A stretch of 64,000 nt of DNA from the NCBI GenBank assembly GCA_014204435.1, contig JACHLF010000004.1:1-64000 (forward strand), written 5' to 3'. Under the pieces are notes generated by a model that saw only the letters and a list, made by a program, of their open reading frames with translations, searched no databases and was not told the DNA's origin. Source of the DNA: Mycobacteroides chelonae (GTDB taxonomy: Bacteria > Actinomycetota > Actinomycetes > Mycobacteriales > Mycobacteriaceae). The translations under genes were made by a program, and so were the position numbers. Positions 10,343 through 18,479 of this stretch are shown here, in pieces. Numbering within the stretch: position 1 is the first letter of the stretch; each line of letters opens with the position of its first letter.

Positions 10343-10978
10343 CTACTCTTCGGTGGCGTCCTCGGCGGGTGCCTCGGCGCTGTCGTCGCCGCCACCGTCG
10401 GCCTCGAGGTCGGCAGCGGTCGGCGCGGTGACGACGTTCACGACGAGAGTGTCCGGATCGGAGATCAGGGCGACACCCTTGGGCAGTTCGATCGAACCGG
10501 CGGTGATCTGGGTTCCGGCGTCCAGACCCTCGACCGACACGATGAGGGTTTCGGGGATCGACAGCGCCTCGGCCTCGATCTCCAGGGTGTTGGCGTCCTG
10601 GGTGACCAGGGTGCCGCTGGCGGCGTCGCCCTCGATGTGGACGGTCACCTCGACGGTGACCTTCTCGCCCTTGCGTACGACCAGCAGGTCGGCGTGTACC
10701 AGGTTGCGGCGGATCGGGTGGATCTCGATGGTCTTGGTAAGGGCCAGCTGCTCGCGTCCCTCGATGTTCAGGGTCAGCACCGCGTTGGTGCCGGAGTTAC
10801 GCAGCACGGCCGCGAAGTCGTGGGCTGGCAGGTTCAGGTGCTCGGGGGCGGTGCCGTGGCCGTACAGGACCGCGGGAACCTGGCCGTCGCGACGGGCGCG
10901 GCGCGAGGCACCCTTGCCGGTGTCCGTGCGGACGGTCACATCGAGGTTGTTACTGGTGGGGGCATTCTTCTTGGACAT
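10343..10978 (-). CDS. rplY: 50S ribosomal protein L25, long CTC form
   Basis: 211 aa. The N-terminal half is the L25 domain that binds 5S rRNA ([20 protein letters not shown]). The C-terminal half is the CTC (TL5-type) beta domain ending in an acidic tail rich in Asp/Glu/Ala. The ATG at 10978 has AAGGAG nine bases upstream, and the longer in-frame extension is discarded. Operon with pth. Confidence 0.95.
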   Translation of the reverse strand: MSKKNAPTSNNLDVTVRTDTGKGASRRARRDGQVPAVLYGHGTAPEHLNLPAHDFAAVLRNSGTNAVLTLNIEGREQLALTKTIEIHPIRRNLVHADLLVVRKGEKVTVEVTVHIEGDAASGTLVTQDANTLEIEAEALSIPETLIVSVEGLDAGTQITAGSIELPKGVALISDPDTLVVNVVTAPTAADLEADGGGDDSAEAPAEDATEE

Positions 10979-11143
10979 TTGGTCAACTCCTTGCGTCTCG
11001 TTAACACGGCGCAGGGAGGACATCGCAGGCATTCCGGAAGGAAGTCCATGATCCCGTCGATAACGGTGGGAAGACCCACCCTCGCCGTGACAGCCTGATC
11101 AGAGTAGCCGAGCGCGAACCCGAAAGGCCAATCAGCGCTGCTG

Positions 11144-12028
11144 TCAGAGCGGGAAGGACACCCCGGTGAGCTGCTCGGACAGGTCCCAGAGGCCCTTGGC
11201 GCTCTCGGCGTCCTGAGCTCTACTGCTGCGGCCTACCGGTTTGGGGTAGCCCTTGGCCTCGAACGGCCCGTCCGGGCCGATGTAGGTGTCGCCCGGCAGG
11301 TCCTGGGATGCCGCATAGAGCGTCGGCAGGGCGCCGTGGGCGGCATCCTGCGCGAAGAGATTGCCGGTCTTGAGCGCGATGTCGAAGATCGGGTTTCCGC
11401 TGTGCGACTGCAGCTCGGTGGCCGCCACGCCGGGATGGACGGTGAGGGCGCGCACCGATGATCCGGCCGCGCTCAGGCGGCGCTGCAACTCTGTGGTGAA
11501 CAAGAGATTGGCGAGCTTCGAGGCGCCGTATGCGCCGGCGCGGGTGTAGCCACGGCGTTCGTAGTTGAGGTCAGCCAGGTTGATCTTCCCGGCCCGGTGC
11601 GCGACGGACGACACCGCGATCACCCGGTCGGTGATCTTGGGCAGCAGCAGGTTGGTGAGTGCGAAGGCGCCGAGATGGTTTGTGCCGATTTGGCTTTCGA
11701 AGCCATCGACGGTCTTGGCCTGCGGCACCATCATGATGCCCGCGTTGTTCACCAGGATGTCAGCGCTCTCGATGGTATCTGCGAAGGCTCGCACGGAAGC
11801 CAGGTTCGCGACGTCGACCTGGCGCACCTCGGTGCTTCCGGTGATCGACGCCTTGGCCGCGTTTCCTTTCTCGGTGTTACGTACGGCCATGATCACGTGC
11901 GCGCCCACGCGGGCCAGCTCGCGCGCGGTCTCCAGACCGAGCCCGCTGTTGGCCCCGGTGATGACGACGGTGCGGCCCTCAAACGACGGGAGTTCGGCGG
12001 CACTCCATTTGGCTGTGGACTTGGTCAC
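11144..12028 (-). CDS. Short-chain dehydrogenase/reductase
   Basis: 294 aa classical SDR. The Rossmann motif TGANSGLG is at residues 25-32, NNAG at 94-97, the catalytic Ser in AVSSVAH near 140, and Y167-GAS-K171. It resembles the retinol dehydrogenase/WW-domain oxidoreductase-like group common in actinobacteria, whose substrates are mostly unknown. It is downstream of a decayed transporter gene and upstream of rplY, all on the minus strand. Confidence 0.85.
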   Translation of the reverse strand: MTKSTAKWSAAELPSFEGRTVVITGANSGLGLETARELARVGAHVIMAVRNTEKGNAAKASITGSTEVRQVDVANLASVRAFADTIESADILVNNAGIMMVPQAKTVDGFESQIGTNHLGAFALTNLLLPKITDRVIAVSSVAHRAGKINLADLNYERRGYTRAGAYGASKLANLLFTTELQRRLSAAGSSVRALTVHPGVAATELQSHSGNPIFDIALKTGNLFAQDAAHGALPTLYAASQDLPGDTYIGPDGPFEAKGYPKPVGRSSRAQDAESAKGLWDLSEQLTGVSFPL

Positions 12029-12038
12029 GACAGCGACC

Positions 12039-12510
12039 CTATGCGCTGGAGGAGTCGTCCACCAGGGTTGGGTGTGCGGCCAGTGCCAGGGGTGGATCTT
12101 GTTGCTCCCATGCGTCGGCGTACAGCGAGCAGCCGAAGACGACGAAACTGGCGACGATCAGCGCGGCGAGATAGGCCGCACCCGCCAGCAGAATGGCCTA
12201 CTCATGACCGGCAGTTTCGCGCGGGTCGCGATCGCCTCGGGGGCAGGAAGCACCTTGGGGCCCAGGAGGACTCCGGCCGACATGGTCATGAGAACCACGC
12301 TGATGGCGAAGGCCTGACGTCGGGGAAGCGCGAGATCTGCCCCCGCGTATCTGGCCTGCATGGTGGCGGCGCTGCCCGCTCCGTACGCTGCCAAGGCTAG
12401 GAGTAGGAGCATCGCGTTCGACGTGGCTATCGCACACGCCGCTACCAGGCTCCCGGCGGCTGCGGCACCGTACCCGCACACCAACCAGCGCCGTCTACCT
12501 CACCGAAGGC
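12039..12510 (-). pseudogene. Remnant of an MFS transporter
   Basis: Two minus-strand reading frames together read like part of a major facilitator protein. One frame (12484 down to about 12200) starts after a stop with GRRRWLVCGYGAAAAGSL, continues through a helix and a loop A-R-Y-A-G-A-D-L, and reaches a helix ending GVLLGPKVLPA. A second frame carries AILLAGAAYLAALIVASFVV and a hydrophilic tail, stopping at 12039. There is no start, most of the expected helices are missing, and the frame changes near 12195. This is a deleted and frameshifted gene. Confidence 0.7.
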
Positions 12511-12582
12511 ATGCTCGAATGGCATGCCAGGCAGCGCGATCGGGGCTTGTGACGATGAATCGGATCGCAGTAGTCGGGATGA

Positions 12583-13236
12583 CTATCGCGTGGTGATCTT
12601 CAGGCCGCCGGTGAGGGTGGCGACATCGCGTGCCAGGGTCGCGGCCTGCGTCTCGGTGGTCGTCACCGTGAGCTGCACCAGGTAGTGCAGCGGCCCGTCC
12701 GGGACGATGACATCGCGGTTCCATGCGTGTACCCGCACGTTCTGGTTGCCATAGGTGCCCTCGATGGCGGCCGACGGATACCCCTGGAAGTCGTCGAGAG
12801 CCGAGGCGACCTTTCGAAAGTTCGGGGTGTTCTGCGCGTCGGTGAAGCCGTGTTCGGTGATCGTCTTGCGGGCGTCCAAGGTGCCCTCCAGTTTGATGAG
12901 GTACACAACCGCGCTCGGCGTTCGCCCCTGATCGGCGTCGCCGGGTTTATCGGCGATCAGGTAGGCCGGATCGAGTGCGCCCAGGTTTTCCCAGCCCTCG
13001 GGCAGAGGTACCTCGATGCGCACGTTCGCAGGGTTCTCCGGTGATACCGGGGTGACCTTGACGCCGAGGCCCTGCAGGTACTCGTTCATCGATATCGGCT
13101 TGGCGGCAGTTGGTGCCGGCGAGCTACTCGATGCCGAGCTGTTTGATGAGATGGCTTGTGGTTGGCTTGGTTTCGAATCGCATCCGGCCGTCGCGAGCGC
13201 CACCAGGCACCCGGCGACCAGCGCGGCGCTACGCAT
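12583..13236 (-). CDS. lpqT: LpqT-like lipoprotein (LpqN/LpqT family)
   Basis: 217 aa. The signal peptide ends in lipobox LATAGC with Cys19 as the lipidation site, followed by a Ser/Pro-rich linker and one LpqN/LpqT alpha-beta domain (VRIEVPLPEGWENLG onward). It occupies the Rv1016c position next to prsA. The function is not established; related proteins are cell-surface factors. Its ATG overlaps the prsA stop by 8 bases, so the two genes are probably cotranscribed. Confidence 0.9.
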   Translation of the reverse strand: MRSAALVAGCLVALATAGCDSKPSQPQAISSNSSASSSSPAPTAAKPISMNEYLQGLGVKVTPVSPENPANVRIEVPLPEGWENLGALDPAYLIADKPGDADQGRTPSAVVYLIKLEGTLDARKTITEHGFTDAQNTPNFRKVASALDDFQGYPSAAIEGTYGNQNVRVHAWNRDVIVPDGPLHYLVQLTVTTTETQAATLARDVATLTGGLKITTR

Positions 13237-14215
13237 TCCCGTCGAAAAGTCCTGTCACCGAACCGTTCTCGAAGACTTCGCGGATGGTGCTGGCCAGCAG
13301 CGGTGCGATAGAGAGCACCGTCAGCTGCGGGAAGCGCTTCTCTTCGCCGATGGGCAGCGTGTTGGTGACCAGCACTTCGCGGGCGCCACAGTTGGCCAGA
13401 CGCTCGGCGGCGGGGTCGGACAGCACGCCGTGGGTGGCGGCGATCACCACGTCCTTGGCGCCGGCTTCGTGCAGCAGCCCGACCGCCCCGGCGATGGTGC
13501 CACCGGTGTCGATCATGTCGTCGGTGATGACGCACGTTTTGCCGGTCACGTCACCAACGACGCGATTGGCCTTGACCTGGTTGGGAACGCGAGGGTCGCG
13601 GGTCTTGTGGATGAAGGCCAGCGGCACGCCGCCGAGGGAGTCGGCCCATTTCTCGGCGACACGTACGCGCCCGGAATCGGGGGACACCACAACCACGTCT
13701 TCGCCATTGCTCACGTAGTGCTCGGCGATGTAGCCGCACAACAGCGACTGGGCGCGCATGTGGTCCACGGGTCCATCGAAGAAGCCCTGAATCTGGTCGG
13801 TGTGCAGATCGACGGTGACGATGCGGTCGGCGCCGGCGGTCTTGTACAGATCGGCGACCAGGCGCGCCGAGATCGGCTCGCGGCCACGGTGCTTCTTGTC
13901 CTGGCGGGCGTACGGGTAGAACGGCAGGATCGCGGTGATGCGCTTGGCGCTGCCGCGCTTGAGGGCATCGATCATGATCAGCTGTTCCATCAGCCAGGTG
14001 TTCAGCGGTGCCGGGTGCGACTGCAGGACGAACGCGTCGCAGCCGCGTACCGACTCCTCGAACCGCACGAAGATCTCGCCATTGGCGAAATCGCGGGCGG
14101 TCTGTGCAGTCACCTGGACGTCCAGCTCCTTGGCGACCTGTTCGGCCAGCTCCGGGTGCGCGCGACCCGAGAACAGCATCAGATTTTTGCGGTTGTCCGT
14201 CCAGTCGGTGCTCAC
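13229..14215 (-). CDS. prsA: Ribose-phosphate pyrophosphokinase
   Basis: 328 aa. It makes PRPP from ribose 5-phosphate and ATP for nucleotides, His, Trp and decaprenyl-phosphoryl-arabinose (cell wall). Visible motifs are YARQDKKHRGREPISARL, VTVDLHTDQIQGFF, and the PRPP loop DDMIDTGGTIAGAV. The GTG at 14215 (VSTDWTDNRKNLMLFSGRAH) matches the conserved mycobacterial N-terminus; the reading frame is open further upstream but without homology. It follows glmU. Confidence 0.96.
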   Translation of the reverse strand: MSTDWTDNRKNLMLFSGRAHPELAEQVAKELDVQVTAQTARDFANGEIFVRFEESVRGCDAFVLQSHPAPLNTWLMEQLIMIDALKRGSAKRITAILPFYPYARQDKKHRGREPISARLVADLYKTAGADRIVTVDLHTDQIQGFFDGPVDHMRAQSLLCGYIAEHYVSNGEDVVVVSPDSGRVRVAEKWADSLGGVPLAFIHKTRDPRVPNQVKANRVVGDVTGKTCVITDDMIDTGGTIAGAVGLLHEAGAKDVVIAATHGVLSDPAAERLANCGAREVLVTNTLPIGEEKRFPQLTVLSIAPLLASTIREVFENGSVTGLFDGNA

Positions 14216-14399
14216 GGCGCAGCTAGATCCTCTTGGGTTGGTAATTTCGGGCTTCAGGAGGACGGAGTCGGGTATCGCCCCGTCGGGGTAATGGTACGGA
14301 CCTTTCCCCGGTGGCTGGGAGCGGGTTGCCGGAATTTGAACGCCAGATGTCCAACCCCGGCTCCTGCCGAGGCCGAGCGGCCGCGTACACCGCCGGTGA

Positions 14400-15848
14400 T
14401 CAGGAGTTCTTCGCGGCTTCCTCGGCGGCCTTGGCCGCGTCGCTGCCCGGACGCTTCTTCGCCACCCAGCCCTCAATGTTGCGTTGCGGACCGGCGGACA
14501 CCGCCAACGCGCCCGGCGGCACGTCCTCGCGGATGACGGTCCCGGCGCCGGTGTACGCGCCGTCGCCCACGGTCACCGGTGCCACGAACATGGTGTCCGA
14601 GCCGGTCTTCACGTGCGCGCCGATCACGGTGCGCCGCTTGGTCTCTCCGTCGTAGTTGACGAACACGCTGGAGGCTCCGATGTTGCTGTGTTCACCGATG
14701 TCGGCATCGCCTACGTAGGTCAGATGCGGCACCTTCGTGCCCCGGCCCACCGTGGAGTTCTTGACCTCCACGAACGCGCCTAGCTTGGCGCTCTCGCCGG
14801 TCACCGTTCCTGGCCGCAGGTAGGTGAACGGCCCGATGACCGATCGTGCGCCGATGGTGGAGCCCTGGCCGTGGGTGCGGATGACCGTGGCCGAGTCCCC
14901 GACGGTGACGTCGATCAGGGTGGTGTCCGGGCCAATGTGGCAGTGGCTGCCGATCGTGGTGGCCGAGTGCAGTTGGGTGCCGGGCGCGATGGTGGTGTCC
15001 TGACCGATTCGGACGTCCACGTCGATCCAAGTGCTGGACGGGTCGATGATGGTGACCCCGTTGCGCTGGTGGTGGCGGATGATCCGGCGGTTCAGCTCGG
15101 CGCCGAGTTCGGAGAGCTGCACGCGGTCGTTGACACCGGCTACCAGGGCGCTGTCGTCAACATGGTTGGCGTGCACAACTTTTCCACTCTCGCGGATGAT
15201 CGAGACGGCGTCGGTGAGGTAAAGCTCGTGTTGTGCGTTGTCCGAGCGCAGCCGGGACAGTGCGGCGTGCAACGGTGCGATGTCGAAGGCGTAGACGCCG
15301 GCGTTTACCTCGCCGATGGCACGCTGGCTGTCGGTGGCATCGGTCTGCTCGACGATCGCGATCACCTCACGGTCCTGGGTGCGCAGGATGCGTCCATAAC
15401 CGGTGGGATTGGCCAGCGTGGTGGTCAACAGCGTGGCGGCGGCCGGCTCGCTCTTGTGGCTGTCGATCAGACCGCCCAGTGTGTCGCCGTCGAGCAATGG
15501 GATATCACCGGATGTGACGATCACGGTGCCGCTGAAGTCTGCGGGTAGTGTCTGCAGTCCGCAGGCCACCGCGTGCCCGGTGCCGAGTTGTTCTTCCTGG
15601 ACGGCGATGTCGATTTTCCGGCCGAGTGACTCGGCGAGAATCGTGACCGCAGTGGCGATGCGCTCGCGATCATGCCCCAGCACGATCACCAGATGGTCGG
15701 GATTGACGCTGGCTGCCGCGCACGCGGAGTGCGCCAGCATGGAGCGGCCGCCGAGGGTATGCAGCACCTTGGGGATGTCCGAACGCATGCGGGTGCCGGC
15801 ACCAGCGGCCAACACGATGACTGCGGTCCCCGCGGAATTGCCTGGCAT
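14400..15848 (-). CDS. glmU: Bifunctional N-acetylglucosamine-1-phosphate uridyltransferase / glucosamine-1-phosphate acetyltransferase
   Basis: 482 aa. It makes UDP-GlcNAc for peptidoglycan and arabinogalactan linker synthesis. The N-terminal uridyltransferase domain starts with the nucleotide loop [19 protein letters not shown]. The C-terminal half is a left-handed beta helix of hexapeptide repeats with the acetyl-CoA site ([32 protein letters not shown]). The tail is Ala/Lys-rich, as in mycobacterial GlmU. The tRNA-Gln gene lies immediately upstream on the same strand. The 184 bases before prsA hold no gene. Confidence 0.97.
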   Translation of the reverse strand: MPGNSAGTAVIVLAAGAGTRMRSDIPKVLHTLGGRSMLAHSACAAASVNPDHLVIVLGHDRERIATAVTILAESLGRKIDIAVQEEQLGTGHAVACGLQTLPADFSGTVIVTSGDIPLLDGDTLGGLIDSHKSEPAAATLLTTTLANPTGYGRILRTQDREVIAIVEQTDATDSQRAIGEVNAGVYAFDIAPLHAALSRLRSDNAQHELYLTDAVSIIRESGKVVHANHVDDSALVAGVNDRVQLSELGAELNRRIIRHHQRNGVTIIDPSSTWIDVDVRIGQDTTIAPGTQLHSATTIGSHCHIGPDTTLIDVTVGDSATVIRTHGQGSTIGARSVIGPFTYLRPGTVTGESAKLGAFVEVKNSTVGRGTKVPHLTYVGDADIGEHSNIGASSVFVNYDGETKRRTVIGAHVKTGSDTMFVAPVTVGDGAYTGAGTVIREDVPPGALAVSAGPQRNIEGWVAKKRPGSDAAKAAEEAAKNS

Positions 15849-15864
15849 GTCCTACTCCCTACTG

Positions 15865-15936
15865 CTCCGTCGCCAGGACTCGAACCTGAACTATCTGAAC
15901 CAAAATCAGAGGTGCTGCCGATTACACCACGACGGA
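15865..15936 (-). tRNA. tRNA-Gln (anticodon TTG)
   Basis: On the minus strand the sequence folds as a 72-base tRNA. The acceptor stem is TCCGTCG with CGACGGA and the discriminator is G. The anticodon stem is TCTGA/TCAGA around loop TTTTGGT, giving TTG. The T arm contains GGTTCGAGTCC. It reads glutamine CAA. The position beside glmU is the same as in M. tuberculosis. Confidence 0.95.
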
Positions 15937-16035
15937 CTGTTACAGAATGAAGACTGTAGTCGACCACCGGGGGAGCATTACCCGTGCGACTCGGCAGGCT
16001 GACGCGAGGCTCGTCCCACGAAAGAGTGATGGCAC

Positions 16036-16680
16036 ATGGTGGTACCTAGTAGGCCGGAGGGCTCCGGACGGGCTCCCCGCGTCAGGATGGCTGGCTCCGA
16101 ACGGCGCCGCCAGTTGATTGACGTGGCGCGGTCGTTGTTCGCCGAACGTGGATATGAGGCCACTTCCATCGAGGAGATCGCGCAGCGCGCCGGGGTATCC
16201 AAACCGGTGGTGTACGAACACTTCGGCGGCAAGGAGGGGCTGTACGCGGTCGTGGTGGACCGTGAGATGTCGGTGCTGCTGGACGGCATCACCTCGTCGT
16301 TGACCAGTTACCGCTCTCGGGTGCGTCTCGAACAGGTGGCGCTGGCTTTGCTGAGCTACATCGAGGACCGGACGGACGGTTTCCGGATACTGATCCGGGA
16401 CTCACCACCGGGTGTCAGCTCGGGGACCTACTCGAGTCTGCTCAATGACGCGGTTAGCCAGGTGTCCAGCATTCTGGCGGGCGACTTCCAGCGTCGTGGT
16501 CTGGACGCCGAAATGGCGCCGTTGTACGCGCAGGCCCTGGTGGGCCAGGTGTCGATGACGGCGCAGTGGTGGTTGGACGCTCGTGAGCCGAAGAAGGAAG
16601 TGGTGGCGGCGCACATTGTCAACCTGTGCTGGCATGGCCTCAAGCATCTGGAGGCCGATCCGCAGCTACATGAGGAATGA
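16036..16680 (+). CDS. TetR family regulator (Rv1019-like)
   Basis: 214 aa. The TetR DNA-binding domain has helix-turn-helix IEEIAQRAGVSKPVVYEHFG near residues 50-70. It is syntenic with Rv1019, which lies just before mfd in M. tuberculosis; here a cluster of small secreted proteins and lysA2 has been inserted between them. Targets cannot be read from the sequence. The ATG at 16036 is supported by the RxxRMAGSERRRQLIDVA pattern at the start of the domain. Confidence 0.88.
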   Translation: MVVPSRPEGSGRAPRVRMAGSERRRQLIDVARSLFAERGYEATSIEEIAQRAGVSKPVVYEHFGGKEGLYAVVVDREMSVLLDGITSSLTSYRSRVRLEQVALALLSYIEDRTDGFRILIRDSPPGVSSGTYSSLLNDAVSQVSSILAGDFQRRGLDAEMAPLYAQALVGQVSMTAQWWLDAREPKKEVVAAHIVNLCWHGLKHLEADPQLHEE

Positions 16681-16748
16681 CCCCGTCACGCAGGAACATC
16701 TGTGTTCTGCGCGCCGTTGAACGGGTGAGCGGTTCATGAAGGAGTGAG

Positions 16749-16991
16749 GTGGTCTGTGTGATGGGGATGCGTCTATGCCTTGCCGCCGCCGGGGCGTTCA
16801 CCATCGGCATATTTGCCGTTCCCCGTGCGGCAGCGGACGACTGCTCCGGTCCGCTTACCGCGCGGGTATGCGTCAAGCCTGGCAACGCCGAGTTGCATTC
16901 CACGCCCAACCGGCAGGTCATTCCCGAGGTTCCGCAGGCATCGCCGTGGCTCGTCGTCGGCGGGACTGGCTCGGGTGTTTGGATTCCGTGA
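16749..16991 (+). CDS. Small secreted protein, array copy 1 (DAELHS family)
   Basis: About 80 aa with a signal peptide (LCLAAAGAFTIGIFAVPRAAA, cut before DD). The mature part is about 50 residues with two Cys, the family motif PGNAELHSTPN, then IPEVPQASPW. Function unknown. This is the first of six related units in 16.7-18.5 kb. The start is uncertain: GTG at 16749, GTG at 16758 or ATG at 16761 all follow the AAGGAG at 16739-16744. Confidence 0.7.
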   Translation: MVCVMGMRLCLAAAGAFTIGIFAVPRAAADDCSGPLTARVCVKPGNAELHSTPNRQVIPEVPQASPWLVVGGTGSGVWIP

Positions 16992-17085
16992 CCGGACCCC
17001 GCTCGCAAGCCAAATGCGTGCGTGACATCGGTAGATCACCTAGAATTTACGTTGTTGGGATTGATCACGAGGTGAGGTGTTTGTC

Positions 17086-17385
17086 ATGACGATATCCGTA
17101 GTTGTGCGATGGGCTGTGGTCGGTGCTGCCGCGGTCGGGTTGGGTGCCTTGCCCGTGTCGCTTGCCTCGGTTGCCGCGGCGGATCCGCAGTGCGCGGATC
17201 CCGCCATGTGTCAGGCCGAGCCGCCGGCTCCCGAGGATTGCTACGGCGGACCCGACAACATGGTGTGTACGCGTGCGGGGGATGCGGAACTGCACTCGGC
17301 GCCGAACCCGGCGGACATTCCACCGGTGCCGCAGGCTGAGACTCCGCCCTGGGTGGTGTTCGGTAACCCGGGTATGGGCCGCTAG
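17086..17385 (+). CDS. Small secreted protein, array copy 2 (DAELHS family)
   Basis: 99 aa from the ATG at 17086, which has GAGGTGAGG just upstream. A signal peptide ends A-S-V-A-A-A before D-P-Q-C. The mature protein has four Cys, including the segment CADPAMCQAEPP shared with copy 3, then the motif GDAELHSAPNPADIPPVPQ and PPW. Its upstream 25 bases resemble those of copy 3, as expected from duplication that included the translation start. Function unknown. Confidence 0.8.
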   Translation: MTISVVVRWAVVGAAAVGLGALPVSLASVAAADPQCADPAMCQAEPPAPEDCYGGPDNMVCTRAGDAELHSAPNPADIPPVPQAETPPWVVFGNPGMGR

Positions 17386-17439
17386 CCGGGGAGACACCGC
17401 GGCGCACCACCCTTGGTGGTTGCTTTCCGATCCTCATGA

Positions 17440-17601
17440 GTGGTAGTGGCGGGTCCCGCCGGTATCGGTTCGGCGGATTCGTCGAGCGTCACGCGCGGTG
17501 GACACGGCTACTGCGTGGAGCCGCAGATGGGATCTGAGGTCTGTGTGACTCCGGACGATGCGGAGCTGCGTTCGTGGCCGATCGGTTCGAAAAAGCTGTG
17601 A
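17440..17601 (+). pseudogene. Array unit A: truncated DAELHS-family gene
   Basis: An in-frame stretch from GTG 17440 to a stop at 17601 (53 codons) reads GPAGIGSADSSS (like the end of a signal peptide), then GGHGYCVEPQMGSEVCVTP and DDAELRSWP. It aligns best with copy 4 (GGHEKCVEPKPGEQVCTEP). Most of the signal peptide and the Pro-rich tail are missing, so it is probably a deletion product, though a short peptide could still be made. Confidence 0.65.
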
Positions 17602-17671
17602 ACTAGCTGTGTGGCATGCGAAAACGCCTACAGTGAAACCCTGGGGTTGATTGATAGGCGAGGTGTTGTCC

Positions 17672-17926
17672 ATGACGTCAACATTGATGCGATGGGTAGT
17701 TGCCGCAGCATCCGCGACCGCCTTGGTCGTCATGCCCGCGGTGCTGGCGTCGGTGGCTGGAGCAGAACAGCCGTGCTCGGATCCGGCCATGTGCCAGGCG
17801 CCGGTGCATGAGGACGCGGAATTGCAGTCGAAGCCGAATCCGAATGTGGTTCCGCAGGCTCCGCAGAGCGGTATGCCGCCGTGGCAGATGATCAATGCAC
17901 CGGGGGAGGCGCGTAACCATCCCTGA
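17672..17926 (+). CDS. Small secreted protein, array copy 3 (DAELHS family)
   Basis: 84 aa from the ATG at 17672 after a GGCGAGGTG ribosome site. The signal peptide ends S-V-A-G-A before E-Q-P-C. Two Cys lie in CSDPAMCQAPV, followed by EDAELQSKPNPNVVPQAPQ and MPPW. It is closest to copy 2 but shorter, lacking the second Cys pair. Function unknown; an exported, probably unstructured proline-rich tail. Confidence 0.8.
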   Translation: MTSTLMRWVVAAASATALVVMPAVLASVAGAEQPCSDPAMCQAPVHEDAELQSKPNPNVVPQAPQSGMPPWQMINAPGEARNHP

Positions 17927-17934
17927 GTGATGGG

Positions 17935-18108
17935 GTGCCCCGGAAGGGCGCATCGACCGATCTCAAGGTCCCCTTCGAGGAATGCTCCGAGACGGGGGAT
18001 GCGGAGCTGAGGTCGAGTCCCGATATCAAGGATCTGCCGAAACCGCCCCAGTCGAACCAGGTCTTGACGGTGCCGGGTGCGTGCTCGGCGCCGCAGGCTC
18101 ACGCGTGA
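17935..18108 (+). pseudogene. Array unit B: truncated DAELHS-family gene
   Basis: The frame from GTG 17935 to the stop at 18108 encodes DLKVPFEECSETGDAELRSS followed by a Pro-rich tail (LPKPPQ). The family motif is clear, but there is no signal peptide and no upstream Cys, so it is a 5'-truncated copy starting nine bases after copy 3 ends. Confidence 0.6.
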
Positions 18109-18170
18109 CCGATGCTGTGAATCGGCTGGGAAGCAGTGTGATTCGCGGCGAACCGGCTTATCGTCTTCGC

Positions 18171-18479
18171 ATGATGTTTGTGCTGGTACGGCGCGCGGCA
18201 CTGCTGGTGGCCGGCACTGTCGCGGTTGGTGTGCCGTTGGCCCTTGGTGTATCGCACGCGGATCCGCCATGCGCGCCCGGTGCCGCGCATTGCGCGTTGC
18301 CCACCGCTGTCGTTCCGCCGGCCGGCGGGCACGAGAAGTGCGTGGAGCCCAAGCCCGGCGAGCAGGTCTGTACTGAGCCCGGTGACGCCGAGCTTCACTC
18401 GACACCCACCGCCCACATCCCCGCGCCTCCGTTGACGGTGGCCCCGACCAAACCGGCCCCGACAGTTCACTGGTCCTAA
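18171..18479 (+). CDS. Small secreted protein, array copy 4 (DAELHS family)
   Basis: 102 aa from the ATG at 18171 (a second ATG follows at once). The signal peptide ends V-S-H-A before D-P-P-C. The mature part has four Cys, an Ala/Pro-rich linker, GGHEKCVEPKPGEQVCTEP and GDAELHSTPTAHIPAPP. The stop codon overlaps by two bases the stop of the convergent lysA-like gene. Function unknown. Confidence 0.78.
   Translation: MMFVLVRRAALLVAGTVAVGVPLALGVSHADPPCAPGAAHCALPTAVVPPAGGHEKCVEPKPGEQVCTEPGDAELHSTPTAHIPAPPLTVAPTKPAPTVHWS

Noticed and set aside
12488..12553. Plus-strand segment reading VYLTEGMLEWHARQRDRGL before a stop
   Set aside because: It looks protein-like and could be the tail of a lost gene, but only about 20 residues remain and nothing upstream in frame supports it.
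13016..14536. 506-codon open frame antisense to prsA
   Set aside because: Shadow frame spanning lpqT, prsA and glmU ends; no homology seen.
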